Source: Leptobrachium leishanense (taxonomy: Eukaryota > Chordata > Amphibia > Anura > Megophryidae). From it: a stretch of 64,000 bases of DNA. Of this stretch, positions 23,315 to 34,864 are shown piece by piece. The DNA lies in contig CM019067.1 in the NCBI GenBank assembly GCA_009667805.1, positions 67,502,637-67,566,636 on the forward strand, read 5' to 3'. Within the stretch, counting starts at the first letter, position 1. Every line of letters begins with the position of its first letter. The position numbers and the translations under genes were made by a program. The notes under the pieces were generated by a model. That model was not told where the DNA came from, did not search any database, and saw nothing but the letters and a program-made list of their open reading frames with translations.

Positions 23315-23701
23315 GTACAGCTTGGAAAAAAGACGAGACAGAGAAGATATGATAGAAACATTTAAATACGTAAAGGGAATCCACAAGGTAGAGGAAGGGA
23401 GTATATTTAAAAGGAAACAAAGTAGCAAAACAAGAGGACATAGTCTTAGATTAGAGGGGCAAAGGTTTAAAAGTAACATCAGGAAGCATTATTTTACTGA
23501 GAGGGTAGTGGATACATGGAACAGTCTTCCAGTTGAAGTGGTAGAGGCCAAAACAGTGATTGAATTTAAGCAGGCATGGGAAAGGCATAAGGCTATCCTA
23601 AACAAAAGATAAATACGGGTAAAGTATCCATGTAATTGGGCAGACTAGATGGGCCGAAAGGTTCTTATCTGCCGACATTTTTCTATGTTTCTATGTTTCT
23701 A
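23315..23701 (+). mobile_element. CR1-like LINE 3' end (5'-truncated)
   Basis: Encodes the last 90 or so residues of a non-LTR reverse transcriptase frame (REDMIETFKYVKG, then FTERVVDTWNSLPVEVVEAK), stop at 23610-23612. A short 3' UTR ends in the octamer repeat TTCTATGTTTCTATGTTTCT. Octamer tails and this C-terminal motif are characteristic of the CR1 group. It is a dead 5'-truncated insertion. A second copy lies inverted at 47738-47985. Confidence 0.8.
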
Positions 23702-23859
23702 GCTTTTTTGTCTTTTAAAAGCAGGATTTTATTAATTGTTGTTTTATTTAGTGATCCGAAACTCAAATCGATAGCAACTATCGAATCAATACGGTATACT
23801 AAACCAAACTAAACAAAATTAAGAAACACGTAAAGAAAACTAAATTAATCAAACTACTG

Positions 23860-24215
23860 TAATATCCTATTTGGCCAGTAGATGACGCCATCTACTGCCA
23901 AATTGAGTTACAGAAGGTTTAACAGCAGATCTATTTTCTTCTATTTCTCTGCATCAGCCGCTGACATTTTCTGGAATCTCAATACTTCAAAGCTTTCAGC
24001 TGCCGATTTTACAGTTTTAGCTCTTTGGGCATTATGCTCAAAGGGCTATAACTTTGGGGGCACCTTTTGCAGCCCAAAAGATAACAATATTTGTTTGCAG
24101 CAAACAAATTTCATTTGCTTTTGGGCTGCAGATTAGCATATCAAGGGAACTCGATATTGGCGCACCAGATGGTGCCTTTGAAGCCCGAGATATCTCGATA
24201 TCGGTAGTGAAGGGG
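23860..24215. mobile_element. TTAA-type MITE fragment
   Basis: The right end reads GGTAGTGAAGGGG followed by TTAA (24216-24219). Interior blocks GGCCAGTAGATG, CCATCTACTGCCAAATTGAG and GCTTTTGGGCTGCAG reappear inverted at 47166-47400. The left end is not defined. Confidence 0.6.
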
Positions 24216-24279
24216 TTAATGCAACTCTGGATGGAAATGGCGAGCAACAAAATAAAACAGTGCGACTTTTTTGGCTAGG

Positions 24280-25275
24280 ATATATATATATAAATATATA
24301 TATTTTACACAAGGAGGGTAGCACTTAACCTTTACTAAGCTCAGAATGTGGGTGCTTCTCCAGATGATGTAATACAACAAACCAGAAAGAGAGTACTCCA
24401 ATTAACACATTCAAAGACTTCAATAGCAGCTTATATATTTAAACATTGAGATTTTATCAAATTTTAACTCTTCAAACCTTCCAACAACTCTTACTCCTTT
24501 CAGGATTACAACAGTTCTTTACTCATTCAAGACTTTTCATAGGTTTTAAACCCTAAGCGCTGTTGAAAAATGGTGGAAATTTAGTTCACAATATATGGCC
24601 ATAAATTGCTTAAGCCTGTCAACAACCGCCAATGTATTCCACCTTTTGACAGGTGAAGTTTTAGTGACCTATATGGTGGTGACGTATGTAGGAGGATTTC
24701 CCCCGTTGCCAGGGGAACCCCAGGGATGCTGAGCGAACACAGTTCGGAAGTTTAAATAAAGCGGATGTGACGTATCGAATGGAAAGCATCACAGCAATGG
24801 AGAAGGATACACGATTCATGTGGGCGTAGACAAGAACAGCTGTCGAAGATTTCATATTTTTGTATGGTATATAAGTGTGCGCGGATTGTTTGAAAGTCAC
24901 TCTTGAAGAAGTCGTGTAGACGAAACGCGTCGAGTGACAAGGCCTGGGACAGTTGGATTGAGGCTTGGACCAGCCGTGAAACTTCTGGAGCCGGGTGATG
25001 TTGTATACATGCGATTTTATCATTTTACAATGTAAGCGCCATAAATACGTTTGAATTTTATTGTACTTGTGGTCCTTCACTATGTACCATTTATTTCTCT
25101 TATAGTGTTGGAGCTACATGGGGAGAAATGAATAATGAAGAAGCTAAGCCTACATTGGATTTTTTACATGGCTGGACAATCTGCCGTTTGTGAGTGTTGA
25201 ATCTGCACATCGTCATAGCACTTGGTGCGGAGGGGTTTTACCCTATGTTTGTTTTTCTGTTGTATTACAGATACC
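24280..25275. repeat. Probable dispersed repeat containing GACGAAACGCGTCGAG
   Basis: Contains AGTCGTGTAGACGAAACGCG near 24911, very like the centre of the foldback at 13098. TTTACACAAGGAGGGTAGCA near 24305 may mark one end and CGGAGGGGTTTTACCC near 25228 the other. I did not find a clean terminal repeat pair. Confidence 0.35.
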
Positions 25276-25279
25276 CCCT

Positions 25280-26478
25280 AATATATTATTTGCAGAATGA
25301 GTTACAAGAAATGAAAGAGAATAGGGGATGAGATTTAATGAAGGACACTAAAAATCAGGAAGTATGCCTATTAATGTTTTATTCAACTCAGTTGAGTAGT
25401 ATGTAAACTTGTCCATGTTAATAGCTGTACCTTGAGCAAGTGAAATTTATCTGCAATAAATAACATTTTAGCTCCTTCTCCAATGTGGTTGTTTTCTCAA
25501 TATCGTGAAAAGCAAATGTATTAATTAAATTTAACCGTGTTAAAAATCAGTAACATTAAGTGGCGGGGTTGGCAGGGTAATACCAAGATCTTGTAATTTC
25601 CCATTGCTCATTGTAAATTGACATTTTTTTGGAAAATGTGGAACTCATTTAAGTACAGTACACTAAACATGCCACATCATAAAATATATTTTGTGTAGGT
25701 TGTACACGAGGGGAAATAAGACAATCTGTATTGAAAGTAAAACACAACACAATACAATGTTGAAGCACTCAGACATTCTACTCACATTGCTGTGCGGCCA
25801 TACTTTATTAATCAAGAAGTATCTTCTACATCTGAAGATCTAACAGCTACGTTGTCGCATTCATTGTGGTAGGTTCATTATCCCATGATCAGAGAGCTGT
25901 CAGCTTTCATTGGTTACTTAATCAGATAAACTGGTACCTTGATAGCATGAGTCCAATTGGTTCTGCTCAACAGGTAATTGTAACATGAATCAAGTACTGT
26001 CTTTTCTTACAAAAAAGGAAGAGTAGACTCCATAGAAGATCTTTACCATAAGCATTTCAGAATTTAGGGTCCGGTGACAGAGCTCCTCATGTCTGACTCT
26101 TTGCTTCCCCTAATAAAATATCTCTATCATTAGTGCACTTAAAATGTTCATCGCTTCTTAGTTGTAAGTAAGAAAGTATCAAGTAAGCACTTTCACTGCC
26201 AAAATATTTACTACTCTATAAACCCCTATAGAGCTACATTTAGCACTGTGATACAGATACAGTCAAATCATCTCTGAACATCAGCCATAGGCATCTCTAC
26301 GGGGGGGCATGGCCCCCCTAGTTTATCCTTTGCCCCCCATGTGCTGTGTACGTGGTCGATCAAGGAGTCTTTGCAAAGGGCAGAGTCTGACCTTTCCAAT
26401 GATATCCAACATGACCATATTCAGTGTAAAATTAAAATTATAAATAGTAAAATAAAAAGGTAACAATTTATTTAACTG
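25280..26478. other. No gene recognised
   Basis: AT-rich sequence with no informative reading frame. Around 26375-26440 a short stretch (TTTCCAATGATATCCAACATG) resembles the interior of the TTAA elements at 31812 and 38771. Confidence 0.4.
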
Positions 26479-26689
26479 TCAAACAAAAGATAGGCAACAC
26501 CAATTTCTTACCGCCGTTTAGTCTTTATTCACCACATATTGGAGAAAGCATACAACTTTTCGGCCTGGAGCCTTAGTCATGTGATATATGACTAAGGCTC
26601 CATGCCGAAACGTTGTATGCTTTCCCCAATATGTGGTGAATAAAGACTAAACGGCAGTAAGAAATCGGTGTGGCCTATCTTTTGTTTGA
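26479..26689. mobile_element. Compact foldback (211 bp, about 100-bp arms)
   Basis: The left arm starts TCAAACAAAAGATAGGC; the right arm ends GCCTATCTTTTGTTTGA. The arms are nearly complementary throughout and leave a very small loop at GTGATAT (26580-26586). The right arm contains CCGAAACGTTG where the left has CAACTTTTCGG. A foldback MITE or an inverted duplication. Confidence 0.9.
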
Positions 26690-27990
26690 AAATTGATTTG
26701 GGACAGCGGATCCCCTGATAGAGCACCCGGATACCTTTTAGCTGAGATTCCCGGTTTTCATTGTGCAGCCACGCATTGTTTATTTTCAATTTATTTAACA
26801 GGGTTGAAATGTCTTAGCAGTGAAAGGGTTAATGGTCAAACTATATATTACATTGTGTTTTACTTTGGTTTTTGCCTTGGTTTAGTTGTCTATTAAGGGT
26901 TAATGGGCAGGCTTCATCTCACACAGTATACATTTTATTTGTTCCTTGATTATTGGCATTTTAGGAGTTATTGGGTAGGCGCCATGCCTCAGTGTATTCA
27001 TTTCATGTTTTCCCTTGATTAATGGCATTTTTGGGGTTAATGGGTAGGCTACACGCCACACTGTTTTTTTGGGGGTTTTTTGTATTTCCTTGCTTTAATG
27101 GCATTTAGAATCATGGTTAGAATCGAAAGGGTCTATTCATCTTTAGATCCTTTGATTTTTATTACAATTTGGGGAATAAGTTGCACCGAAAATATGGTCA
27201 ATTCCTTATTTAGCGAAAGGTCACTGTAATTTGCGAAAATTGTAGTCACTGAAACAGTTATCGAACGTCGGCGAAAACCAGAATTGCGGCAAATAATATA
27301 TTGAATTTATGTATCAGGATAGTATCGTTACATCACATTACTCTTGGATTTAGTAATCTTATCTATATACAGGTATACTTAGTTTTTTTCAGTAGTATGA
27401 TTTAGTGGCAAAAATTATTAGTCCCCCCCCCCCCCGGTTTTAACTGTGGAATCTTATGTGCCCCCCTATGTATTGTTCCTAGAGTCGGCACTGACCTCAG
27501 GTATTGGAATGCCAGGATGAGTGTGAAGCATGCATTCATTTTGGTTGCCCAGGAGCTACTGCCATGTCGACCAGCCAATGTGCAAAGTGAGATATGTTTT
27601 CTGTCCAGAGAACATACTGAATTCTGATGCATACAAATCTTCCTACAACTGACGGAGCAGATTGTTTTCTTTAAAAGGAACACTACCACCAACCTGAGCT
27701 GTAACCAGATTACTTGTGCATTTAAAAAAAAAACACACTTTATAAAAGCACATGCTACTGGCATTTTTTCTTTGAAGTAATTGCACGTAAAAAAGAAAAA
27801 TAAAGTTAGGTTTTTATCTCGTGTTTCCATTTTGTGGATTTTTCCATGATGCAACATTTACCAAGATCTTGACAAAAATTTAATTTTGCATGTTTGATTT
27901 CATTTCTACAGTAGTAAAGAGGCAATGGGGTAGAGGAGAGAATATTTATACAGGGCTGCATGGGGTCTATTGTGTTGTGTATGCTATAAG
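26690..27990. other. No gene recognised
   Basis: AT-rich with three loose repeats of the type TTAATGGGTAGGC near 26900, 26970 and 27040. A C homopolymer lies at 27423-27435. No coding evidence. Confidence 0.4.
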
Positions 27991-27991
27991 A

Positions 27992-28166
27992 CAGTGTTTC
28001 CCAAACCTCTTCTTAGGACCCGCCAACTGGCCAGGATTTCCAGATAACTGAAGCACAGGTGATATAATTTGCTGCTCAGTGATTGCAGGATCCAGTCTGC
28101 ATTTCCCCAAGGTGATCTGCAAAATCTGGCTTGTTAGAGCCTCCTGAGGACAAGTTTGGGAAACTG
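27992..28166. mobile_element. hAT-type MITE (175 bp)
   Basis: Termini CAGTGTTTCCCAAAC and GTTTGGGAAACTG. Flanked by CTATAAGA (984-991) and CTATAAGG (28167-28174), 7 of 8 bases identical. Related copies: 38377-38560 and a fragment at 31425-31568. Confidence 0.9.
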
Positions 28167-28174
28167 CTATAAGG

Positions 28175-29079
28175 GATGGCAGCTGAATGAGATATAATAG
28201 AGGGCTTAAAAGAAGTCTAATCTGCCCCTTGCTGATGTCCTTAGCATACAATACAATCCTATGAGTCGGATTTTGGAGATCTGACATATTCACTCCGTTT
28301 TATGCTCATTGCCACAGTGAGAGGCAAGTAATGTAAAGTTACTGGGGGGGGGGGCAGTTTACAACACAAAAATCCCAAACTGAATGCACACAGTGACACA
28401 CAGAGTAAAATATTTTCTTAACTAAACATACAAGAGACAAACAAAGCACATGTAAGATGTCAGCAACATAAAATAAGCAATATAATTCATTTCATTTGTT
28501 TGGTGGTAGTGTCCCTTAATACCTTCATTACCAAGTGATTTTCCAAAAATGCACTGTCAGGATCTGTTGTTTTTTTTATTTTTTTTGGAAAATCATTATT
28601 AATTATTGTATAAATGCAGTGGCTGCTTCCTGGTCAACTGCCTCCATCGTGCAGAATGGTGCCAACTTTGGCCTGTACAATCCGCCTATGGCACAGTCTC
28701 AGGATTTGTTATTTGATGTCCTCATTTCCTGCGCCACTGATCCCACTCTCTCACAACCCGGGGTTACCGGGTAGGGTTTGACACCAGTTAAGGGATCGGT
28801 TCAATGGACACCCAGGCCTGTTAGCCATGCATGTGTTAACGGATGGTCAGTTCAAACAGATCCCCCATGACAAGTATAGAATGCGCAAAGTACAGGAAGC
28901 TGGCACAAACACTGATACACTAACGGATTACTAATGGGGGTAGCGTCAGGAATGTAATATGGGTGGCATGCATTAAACCTACTTATCCTGGCATACATAA
29001 CGAGGCGCCAACATTAGCGCCAACTATGTAATAGAGCTCCTTACGTGGCTTTTCCTTCAGCTAATCCTGCACATAAATA
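28175..29079. other. No gene recognised
   Basis: Around 28517 ACCTTCATTACCAAGTGATTTTCC resembles TTAA-element ends seen at 43921 and, inverted, at 47507, so a MITE remnant may begin here. A G homopolymer lies at 28345. Nothing else stands out. Confidence 0.35.
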
Positions 29080-30165
29080 TCTATAATATAATTGAGTAAG
29101 GCTTGGCGTGTCCGTCGCCAAGCCTTACTCTGCGCATGCGTGCGCAACCAGCGGCGGTTGGTTGCGCGCGCATGCAACCGCCGCGGCACGAGCCGGCTGT
29201 GCGTTCGCCGCGGCGGTTACAAGATGCACACAGCAGCCGGGTAGAGGCTGCGCTCGCAGCCTCTACCCGGCTGCAGCGCGCATCCAACCCCCGAGCGGTG
29301 AAGGGAAAGTTCCCTCCGCCGCTCGGGGGTTGGATGTGCGCGGCAGCCGGGGCTGCCACGCGCATCCATCCCCGAGCGGCGAAGGGAAAGTTCCCTCGCT
29401 TCCGCTCTTTGAAGGACCCAAGCCGCGGTCACGTGACCGCGGCTTGGGTCCTTCAACGACCGGAAGCGGGTAAACTTTCACTTTGCCGCTCGGGAAGGTA
29501 AGTATGAGGAGCTCATGGGGCGGCTGTCTGAATGCCGATAGAGCATTCGAACAACCACCCCATGTCTGGTCTGGGGTCTGAGCTGGGGGGCATATAGCCA
29601 TGAGAGGTGGGGGGCAAATATCCGAGAGGTGGGGGGCAAATATCCATGAGCTGGGGCATATATCCATGAGAGGTGGGGGCCAAATATCCATGAGCTGGGG
29701 CAGTATCCACGTGCTGGGGCAGTATCCACGAGCTGGGGCAGTATCCACGTGCTGGGGCAGTATCCACGAGCTGGGGCAATATCCACGAGCTGGGGCAGTA
29801 TCCACATGCTGGGGCAATATCCACGAGCTGGGGCAGTATATCCACGTGCTGGGGCAGTATCCACGAGCTGGGGCAGTATATCCACGAGCTGGGGCAGTAT
29901 ATCCACGTGTTGGGGCATATATCCACGTGCTGGGGCAGTATATCCACGTGCTGGGGCAGTATATCCACGTGCTGGGGCATATATCCACGTGCTGGGGCAG
30001 TATATCCACGTGCTGGGGCATATATCCACGTGCTGGGGCAGTATATCCACGTGCTGGGGCAGTATATCCATGAGCTGGGACATATATCCACGAGCTGGGG
30101 CATATATCCACGAGCTGGGGCAGTATATCCATGAGCTGGGGCAGTATATCCACAATAGACTGCCC
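29080..30165 (+). mobile_element. Helitron-like GC-rich element with minisatellite
   Basis: One end begins TCTATAATATAATTGAG directly after A, followed by a strong hairpin: AGTAAGGCTTGGCG, loop, CGCCAAGCCTTACT. GC-rich palindromic blocks follow (GCAGCCGGGTAGAGGC, AACCCCCGAGCGG, CGGTCACGTGACCG), then the minisatellite. The same end and blocks, inverted, occur at 54165-54933. A TC start, a subterminal hairpin and no target duplication suggest Helitron or Helentron. No rep-helicase gene is present and the opposite end is not certain. Confidence 0.5.
29587..30155 (+). repeat. Minisatellite (21-24-bp units, TATCCACGTGCTGGGGCAG)
   Basis: About 24 units of the form TATCCACGTGCTGGGGCAG with variants CGAGCTGGGG and CATGAGCTGGGG, lengthened in the 3' half by an extra TA dinucleotide. 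The long Pro/Tyr/Trp-rich open frames on both strands are products of the repeat and not genes. Confidence 0.95.
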
Positions 30166-30169
30166 TCTG

Positions 30170-31420
30170 GGCAGGCTTTCCACCTTGTACTATATAAAGA
30201 GTTTCTATTAAAGTTTTTTAAGCTACAGCGATGACGTACAGTCAAGATGTTTGTTGAATCCAGTTCATGCATTCCCATGCTCTGTCTGTACCAGTCAAAA
30301 TTTAAATAAGGCAAATCTGGCAAGTCACTAAGTTCCGCCAGTTTACAACTAATGCAGATATACAAAGGCATGCTCACTCATAAAATATTCATAAATCATT
30401 CATGGACTTCTCAAATGGACCACCGTTTATACGAGTCTAGCGAGGAATGTGAAAGTTGCTATTTTCTCCATTACTTTACAGCTTGCAGATACGCGCAAAA
30501 TTGAGAGCAGGCCCTTGAAGAATTAGCCATCAGAAGAACTCATTTTAATTTTAGATGCAGCTGGGGAATAATGACAGAGAACTCATGCTCTTTTTACATG
30601 ATTACAGTTTCTAAAAATATACACTCCATCACCCTAATGGGCAAGTCTTTTAACAGTCTTACTAGTTTTTATAGGATGTCATAATGTCAGATATAAAAAA
30701 AGACGATCATCCTGGCAGGATGAAATAAACGAGCATCCTTGCGCTCTATATATTAATTTTTTCCTCATTGTCTGAAGAATGATACTTCAATAGGTCATTT
30801 CTTAACATATTTATTTTGTGGTAGACGCGCAAATGTGTTTTAATTCATTTCGCTGTGGTGGTGTTGGAATTGATGACTGTACGCATTTAGATTTCCTTCC
30901 ATATATTTTTTTCCAGTGGCAGACAATCACTTTCAAGACTAATCCACGTTCAAACAGAATAAAGTTTAGATAAATCGGATTTTTTTTTGTCAGCTTCCTG
31001 GACTATAATGATAACCCAGAAACATGATTTAAGGATGTTCTACATGGAAAGTGATGCGTAATGAGATGATTAATAAAATAACTGTCCGACAAAAGTTTTG
31101 CAGATGAAGTTAGAAGATATAATAAGCAATTATAAAAAGTTTCCATATTTAAAGTAAAAATAGAGGAGACTGTGCCTGGTTACATTAAGGTAATATTGTG
31201 CTCACTCTCGTTTAAGACTTTACAGTACTTTGCAGTTGAAAGGTTCACCGAACTATTAAAATTAAATATCTACAAGCTGTCAGAACAAGATAAATTTATT
31301 TTTGTCTCAATCTCTATTTCCGATTGCATTTTAATCTGTGGTGTGAGTTATAATACATGGTTTAACAGAGTAATGAGTACAAAAAAGTATCACTAACCCA
31401 GAGCAAGGAAAAATACCCAC
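30170..31420. other. Repeat-poor intergenic sequence
   Basis: No reading frame, tandem repeat or TIR was found. It is one of the cleaner single-copy-looking intervals and could hold a conserved regulatory element, but nothing in the sequence itself proves that. Confidence 0.4.
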
Positions 31421-31424
31421 AACA

Positions 31425-31568
31425 AAGGTTCAAAATCCTGATCCTAAAGTCCCGCAGGACAGGACAGATTTTAAGGATTATTTTGGGGAATGCAGACTGA
31501 ATCCTGCAATCAATGAGCAGCAAATCATATCACCTGTGCTGTGCTTCAGATATCTGCAAACCTGGCGA
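31425..31568. mobile_element. hAT-type MITE fragment (family of 27992)
   Basis: TTCAAAATCCTGATCCTAAAG begins a decayed copy; ATGAGCAGCAAATCATATC and GCTTCAGATATCTG match blocks of the copies at 27992 and 38377. The terminal repeats are eroded. Confidence 0.6.
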
Positions 31569-31811
31569 TTTTTTTTCAACATTAAAACTTATAGACGAAT
31601 CCTTAAGTTGCAATGTTAAAAAAATCCCCGATTTTTATTACTTTGAAATCATTTTGTTTCTTTATTTTCGCTTTGTCTCATTTTCATTCTGGTTTTTATG
31701 TTTTGGCGATTTTCGGTACATTTTTCTCATTTCGGATCATTTTCAAACCGTTTGATAATGTTTCGGATCATTTTGAATCGACTACAATTCTTAATTTCGG
31801 GTGATTCTTAA

Positions 31812-33013
31812 CCCCTTAGTGACCGGGCGGTTTTACACAGATCCATCCTTTAGTGACCGCTGCTGTTTTTACGTTTCTGCGCTGTTAGTGTTTAGGTAAA
31901 ATTTTCCTCTTACTCGTATATTCAACCCACACATATTATACACCGTTTTTTCCGTCATTAAATGGACTTTCTAAAAATACCATTATTTTCATCATATCGA
32001 ATAATTTATTATAAAAAAATATGAAATATGATGAAAAAATGGTAAAAACACACTTTTTCGTAATTAAATCCCCAAAATCTACAACCACCAAAAAAAAGAC
32101 CCTAGCTAAATAGTTTAAAAATGTTGTCCCGAAAATAGAAATACCTAATTTTTACATTTTTTTGCTTTTTAACCCCTTCACTGCTGAGCCAGTTCACCTA
32201 TGAGCGCTGCACTCATTCTGACCATTTTGTGCTAATTATTTTTAGATGACAGGCTAGGTCCTATTTAACTAAACCCCCCAGACAAAAAATTAAAAAAAAA
32301 CATTTTTTAATTGTATTTTTTTTATTATTTTATTATTTTAAATTTTATTTTGAAAACAAACCTGGTCATGTTTGGTATCATTAGACAGGCCATGATCAGG
32401 CCTTTCCAATGATGTCAAATATGACCATCTAGCTGCCATGGATCGGGAGATAGGGAGATCCTTTGGATCCACTTATCTCAACATGGCAGCTAGAGGGTTA
32501 ACTGGCCCACTGACATCCTCACACATATGGTGAGATTGTCAGTGGGTGGGGGGGACCTGGAGGCTTGGCTGACATCCAAGATGTCAGCCCCCTCCAGGTT
32601 CGAATCGCGTTTTGGCGACGATTAGCGCCGAAACGTGATCCGGCAGCGAAAATGTTAATGTTACACACCGCTGAAAAGACTCTCCCCTTTCCAGCGGTGC
32701 AGAAAGTATCACTGTAGCTTACATGGTTGGGGAGATAGAGGGCTTCAAAGGAGCCCCCCTCCCCTTCCTGAATTTTCACCACTGGCGCCTGCCGATAACG
32801 TCATCACGCAGCGTGAGGATGTCATCGGATCGGCCGGCCACAGAAAACAGCGAGGCAAGCTTGAAGCTTGCCATAGACGTCGTGGGAGCCGGCAAGGAAG
32901 GTGAGTATCGGGCGGGAGGGAGGTTAGGAGCCGCTGACGTACTATGTACACCCGCGGGTCTAAGGGAGACCCGTGGGCAGGATATACATAGTATGTCAGC
33001 GGTCCCTAAGGGG
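31812..33013. mobile_element. Non-autonomous piggyBac element (1202 bp)
   Basis: Termini CCCCTTAGTGACCGGG and GCGGTCCCTAAGGGG, with TTAA at both ends (31808-31811 and 33014-33017). The left 300 bp matches the left end of the piggyBac element at 16678, and the right hairpin (GCGGGTCTAAGGGAGACCC) matches its right end. The centre (from 32171) begins AACCCCTTCACTGCTGAGCC, the end of another TTAA family (38771, 49270), so it may be chimeric or carry a nested element. Probably mobilised in trans by the piggyBac transposase. Confidence 0.9.
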
Positions 33014-33019
33014 TTAATA

Positions 33020-34550
33020 TCGGACGGCCGATATTAAGTTTTTCGTAAACAAAAAAAAATACGAAAATACAAATCGCGGATGAAAACTAAATTTTGACGA
33101 TACAAAACACACATGTCTTGTGAGGACTCGATATGCATAACAGCATAATGTGACATTCCGATGCACATGCAAGTGCAACACAAACGCAATTGTGATACAA
33201 ATTAGAAAGTAATACTTATATGCAACAATGAAAATGATTCCCTTCTTTTTGATATTCTCCGAAAAAAAGACAAAAACAAAATCGCAATGGTGCAGACAAT
33301 CAAACATATAGGAAAAAAACAGCTGCAAGTAGGAGACATATCCCATTGAGCCTTACTGAATCCCGACTCTAGGTATTATAGCCTCTGGCCAGATACAAGG
33401 TGGCACTTCCCTTCTTTCTCTGCACCAGATGACTTCAACGAAACATAATATTGGAGAGACAGTACTTTCATAGCATAATAAACGTGGTGACAATAAAAGG
33501 GTATGGAAATCAATGGTAAAACTCGCCGACCTTCTGGGGTAATGTGCCATATGTGCAGAATATGAGCCTTTCAACAGGTTAGTGCCTTGACCTCACGTGG
33601 TTCCAGGTCTTCTATTGAAAGTTCTACTTTGCTGTATGTTCCCAAGCTACTCCCCAGTCTCATTGCTTCATCTTTCTGTCTCTCTCTAGTGATTCTCCCA
33701 TCTAGGAACCATTTATTTCTTGATTAACAGCAGGTGGGAGAAACCTGAATGTGCACAACTGTCAGGAACTTTGGTTGATGGAGATCGACACAGTTGACGG
33801 GACCTTTGGTTACTGGAGATGAACACGGCTGACTGGATCAGGGCAGGCTTCTTTGAAACAAGGCAGAATGGTGGCCAACATGCACCAAATGCTGGGTCAA
33901 TGCAGAAGACTTGATGTCTATGCTAATATTGAAAATGTGCTCATTATATTATCAAAAGAATGCAGTAATTTTTATTTTGCTGCCATTTTTTGTTTTGTTT
34001 CTTACATTAAATCAATTAATGAACAGATTTCAGAACCACTAGAACTTTTTATGAACTTTATTGCCTTCCCCTTAACACCAGTGTCACAACTTTACATATC
34101 AAGCAGCATGGGAAGTTACTACTATTAACTTTATTGCTACTTGAAAGTGCTTATTGATTTTATAATTCTTTATAAATAGTTAATAACATTGTTTCATCTG
34201 ATATCTGAAACACTGCAGACTTTAGAATTTCTTTACAAACACTCAATAGAAATACATAAAAAGGCGTAAAACTGTTGTTACAAATAAAAAGCAGGCCAGG
34301 ATTCTTCTATGTATTGCCGAAACTATAAGGACAACCATGATCTGTGAAGAGGATAATATACTGGTGTTTAATATGTGTAGCTTAATTTTAATCTATCAAC
34401 AAGTTATTAAAGATGTCCTACTTGTGCATGAAAACATTTGAATATTATTACAAGTTGGGCAGCTCTTTTATTCGGAATGCTTGGAACCCCTGAGCATCCT
34501 CGATTTCTGATTCTTTCAGGTTTCAGAATCCGGGAGAATCTATTGCGTTA
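33020..34550. other. No gene recognised
   Basis: The sequence up to 33110 (TTAATATCGGACGGCCGATATTAA) and the stretch before 31808 look like the two halves of an older AT-rich repeat split by the piggyBac derivative. The rest is unremarkable. Confidence 0.4.
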
Positions 34551-34553
34551 ATT

Positions 34554-34689
34554 CAGGGAACTCAAGCGCCGGCCCCTCCAGATGTTTATTTGCTACAATT
34601 CCCAGAATTCTTCGACTGCAATGACTGGCAAAAGAGTCATGGGGGGTTGTAGTTCAGAAACATCTGGGGTCCGGAGTTTGAGATCCCTG
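34554..34689. mobile_element. hAT-type MITE (136 bp)
   Basis: CAGGGAACTCAAGCGCCGG on the left, CCGGAGTTTGAGATCCCTG on the right, with CCAGATGTTT and AAACATCTGG inside. Same family as 46882-47011. Target duplication no longer readable. Confidence 0.8.
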
Positions 34690-34864
34690 CTTTAGAGGAA
34701 GGAGATTGCAGCGAGACAGATGTGATCTCCTACATACTGCGGTTCCCAGCATGTATACATGCTGGAAGCACTCTGCAGCCTTTTTCCTCGGACATGCTGC
34801 CCATTGTGTTACGTGACTACAAGAATCCACATAACACAATGGGGCTGTCCAGAGGCTCACCGTG

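Noticed and set aside
23322..23612. Stand-alone 96-residue gene
   Set aside because: The residues match the C-terminus of a CR1-like reverse transcriptase and are followed by an octamer LINE tail; a second inverted copy exists.
28345..28354. G homopolymer, with others at 166-180 and 27423-27435, as possible regulatory G-tracts
   Set aside because: Isolated homopolymers without the spaced G-runs needed for a quadruplex; most look like slippage.
29263..30377. Open frames of 196-306 residues on the minus strand and shorter ones on the plus strand
   Set aside because: They are translations of the minisatellite; several frames are open at once and repeat the same few residues.
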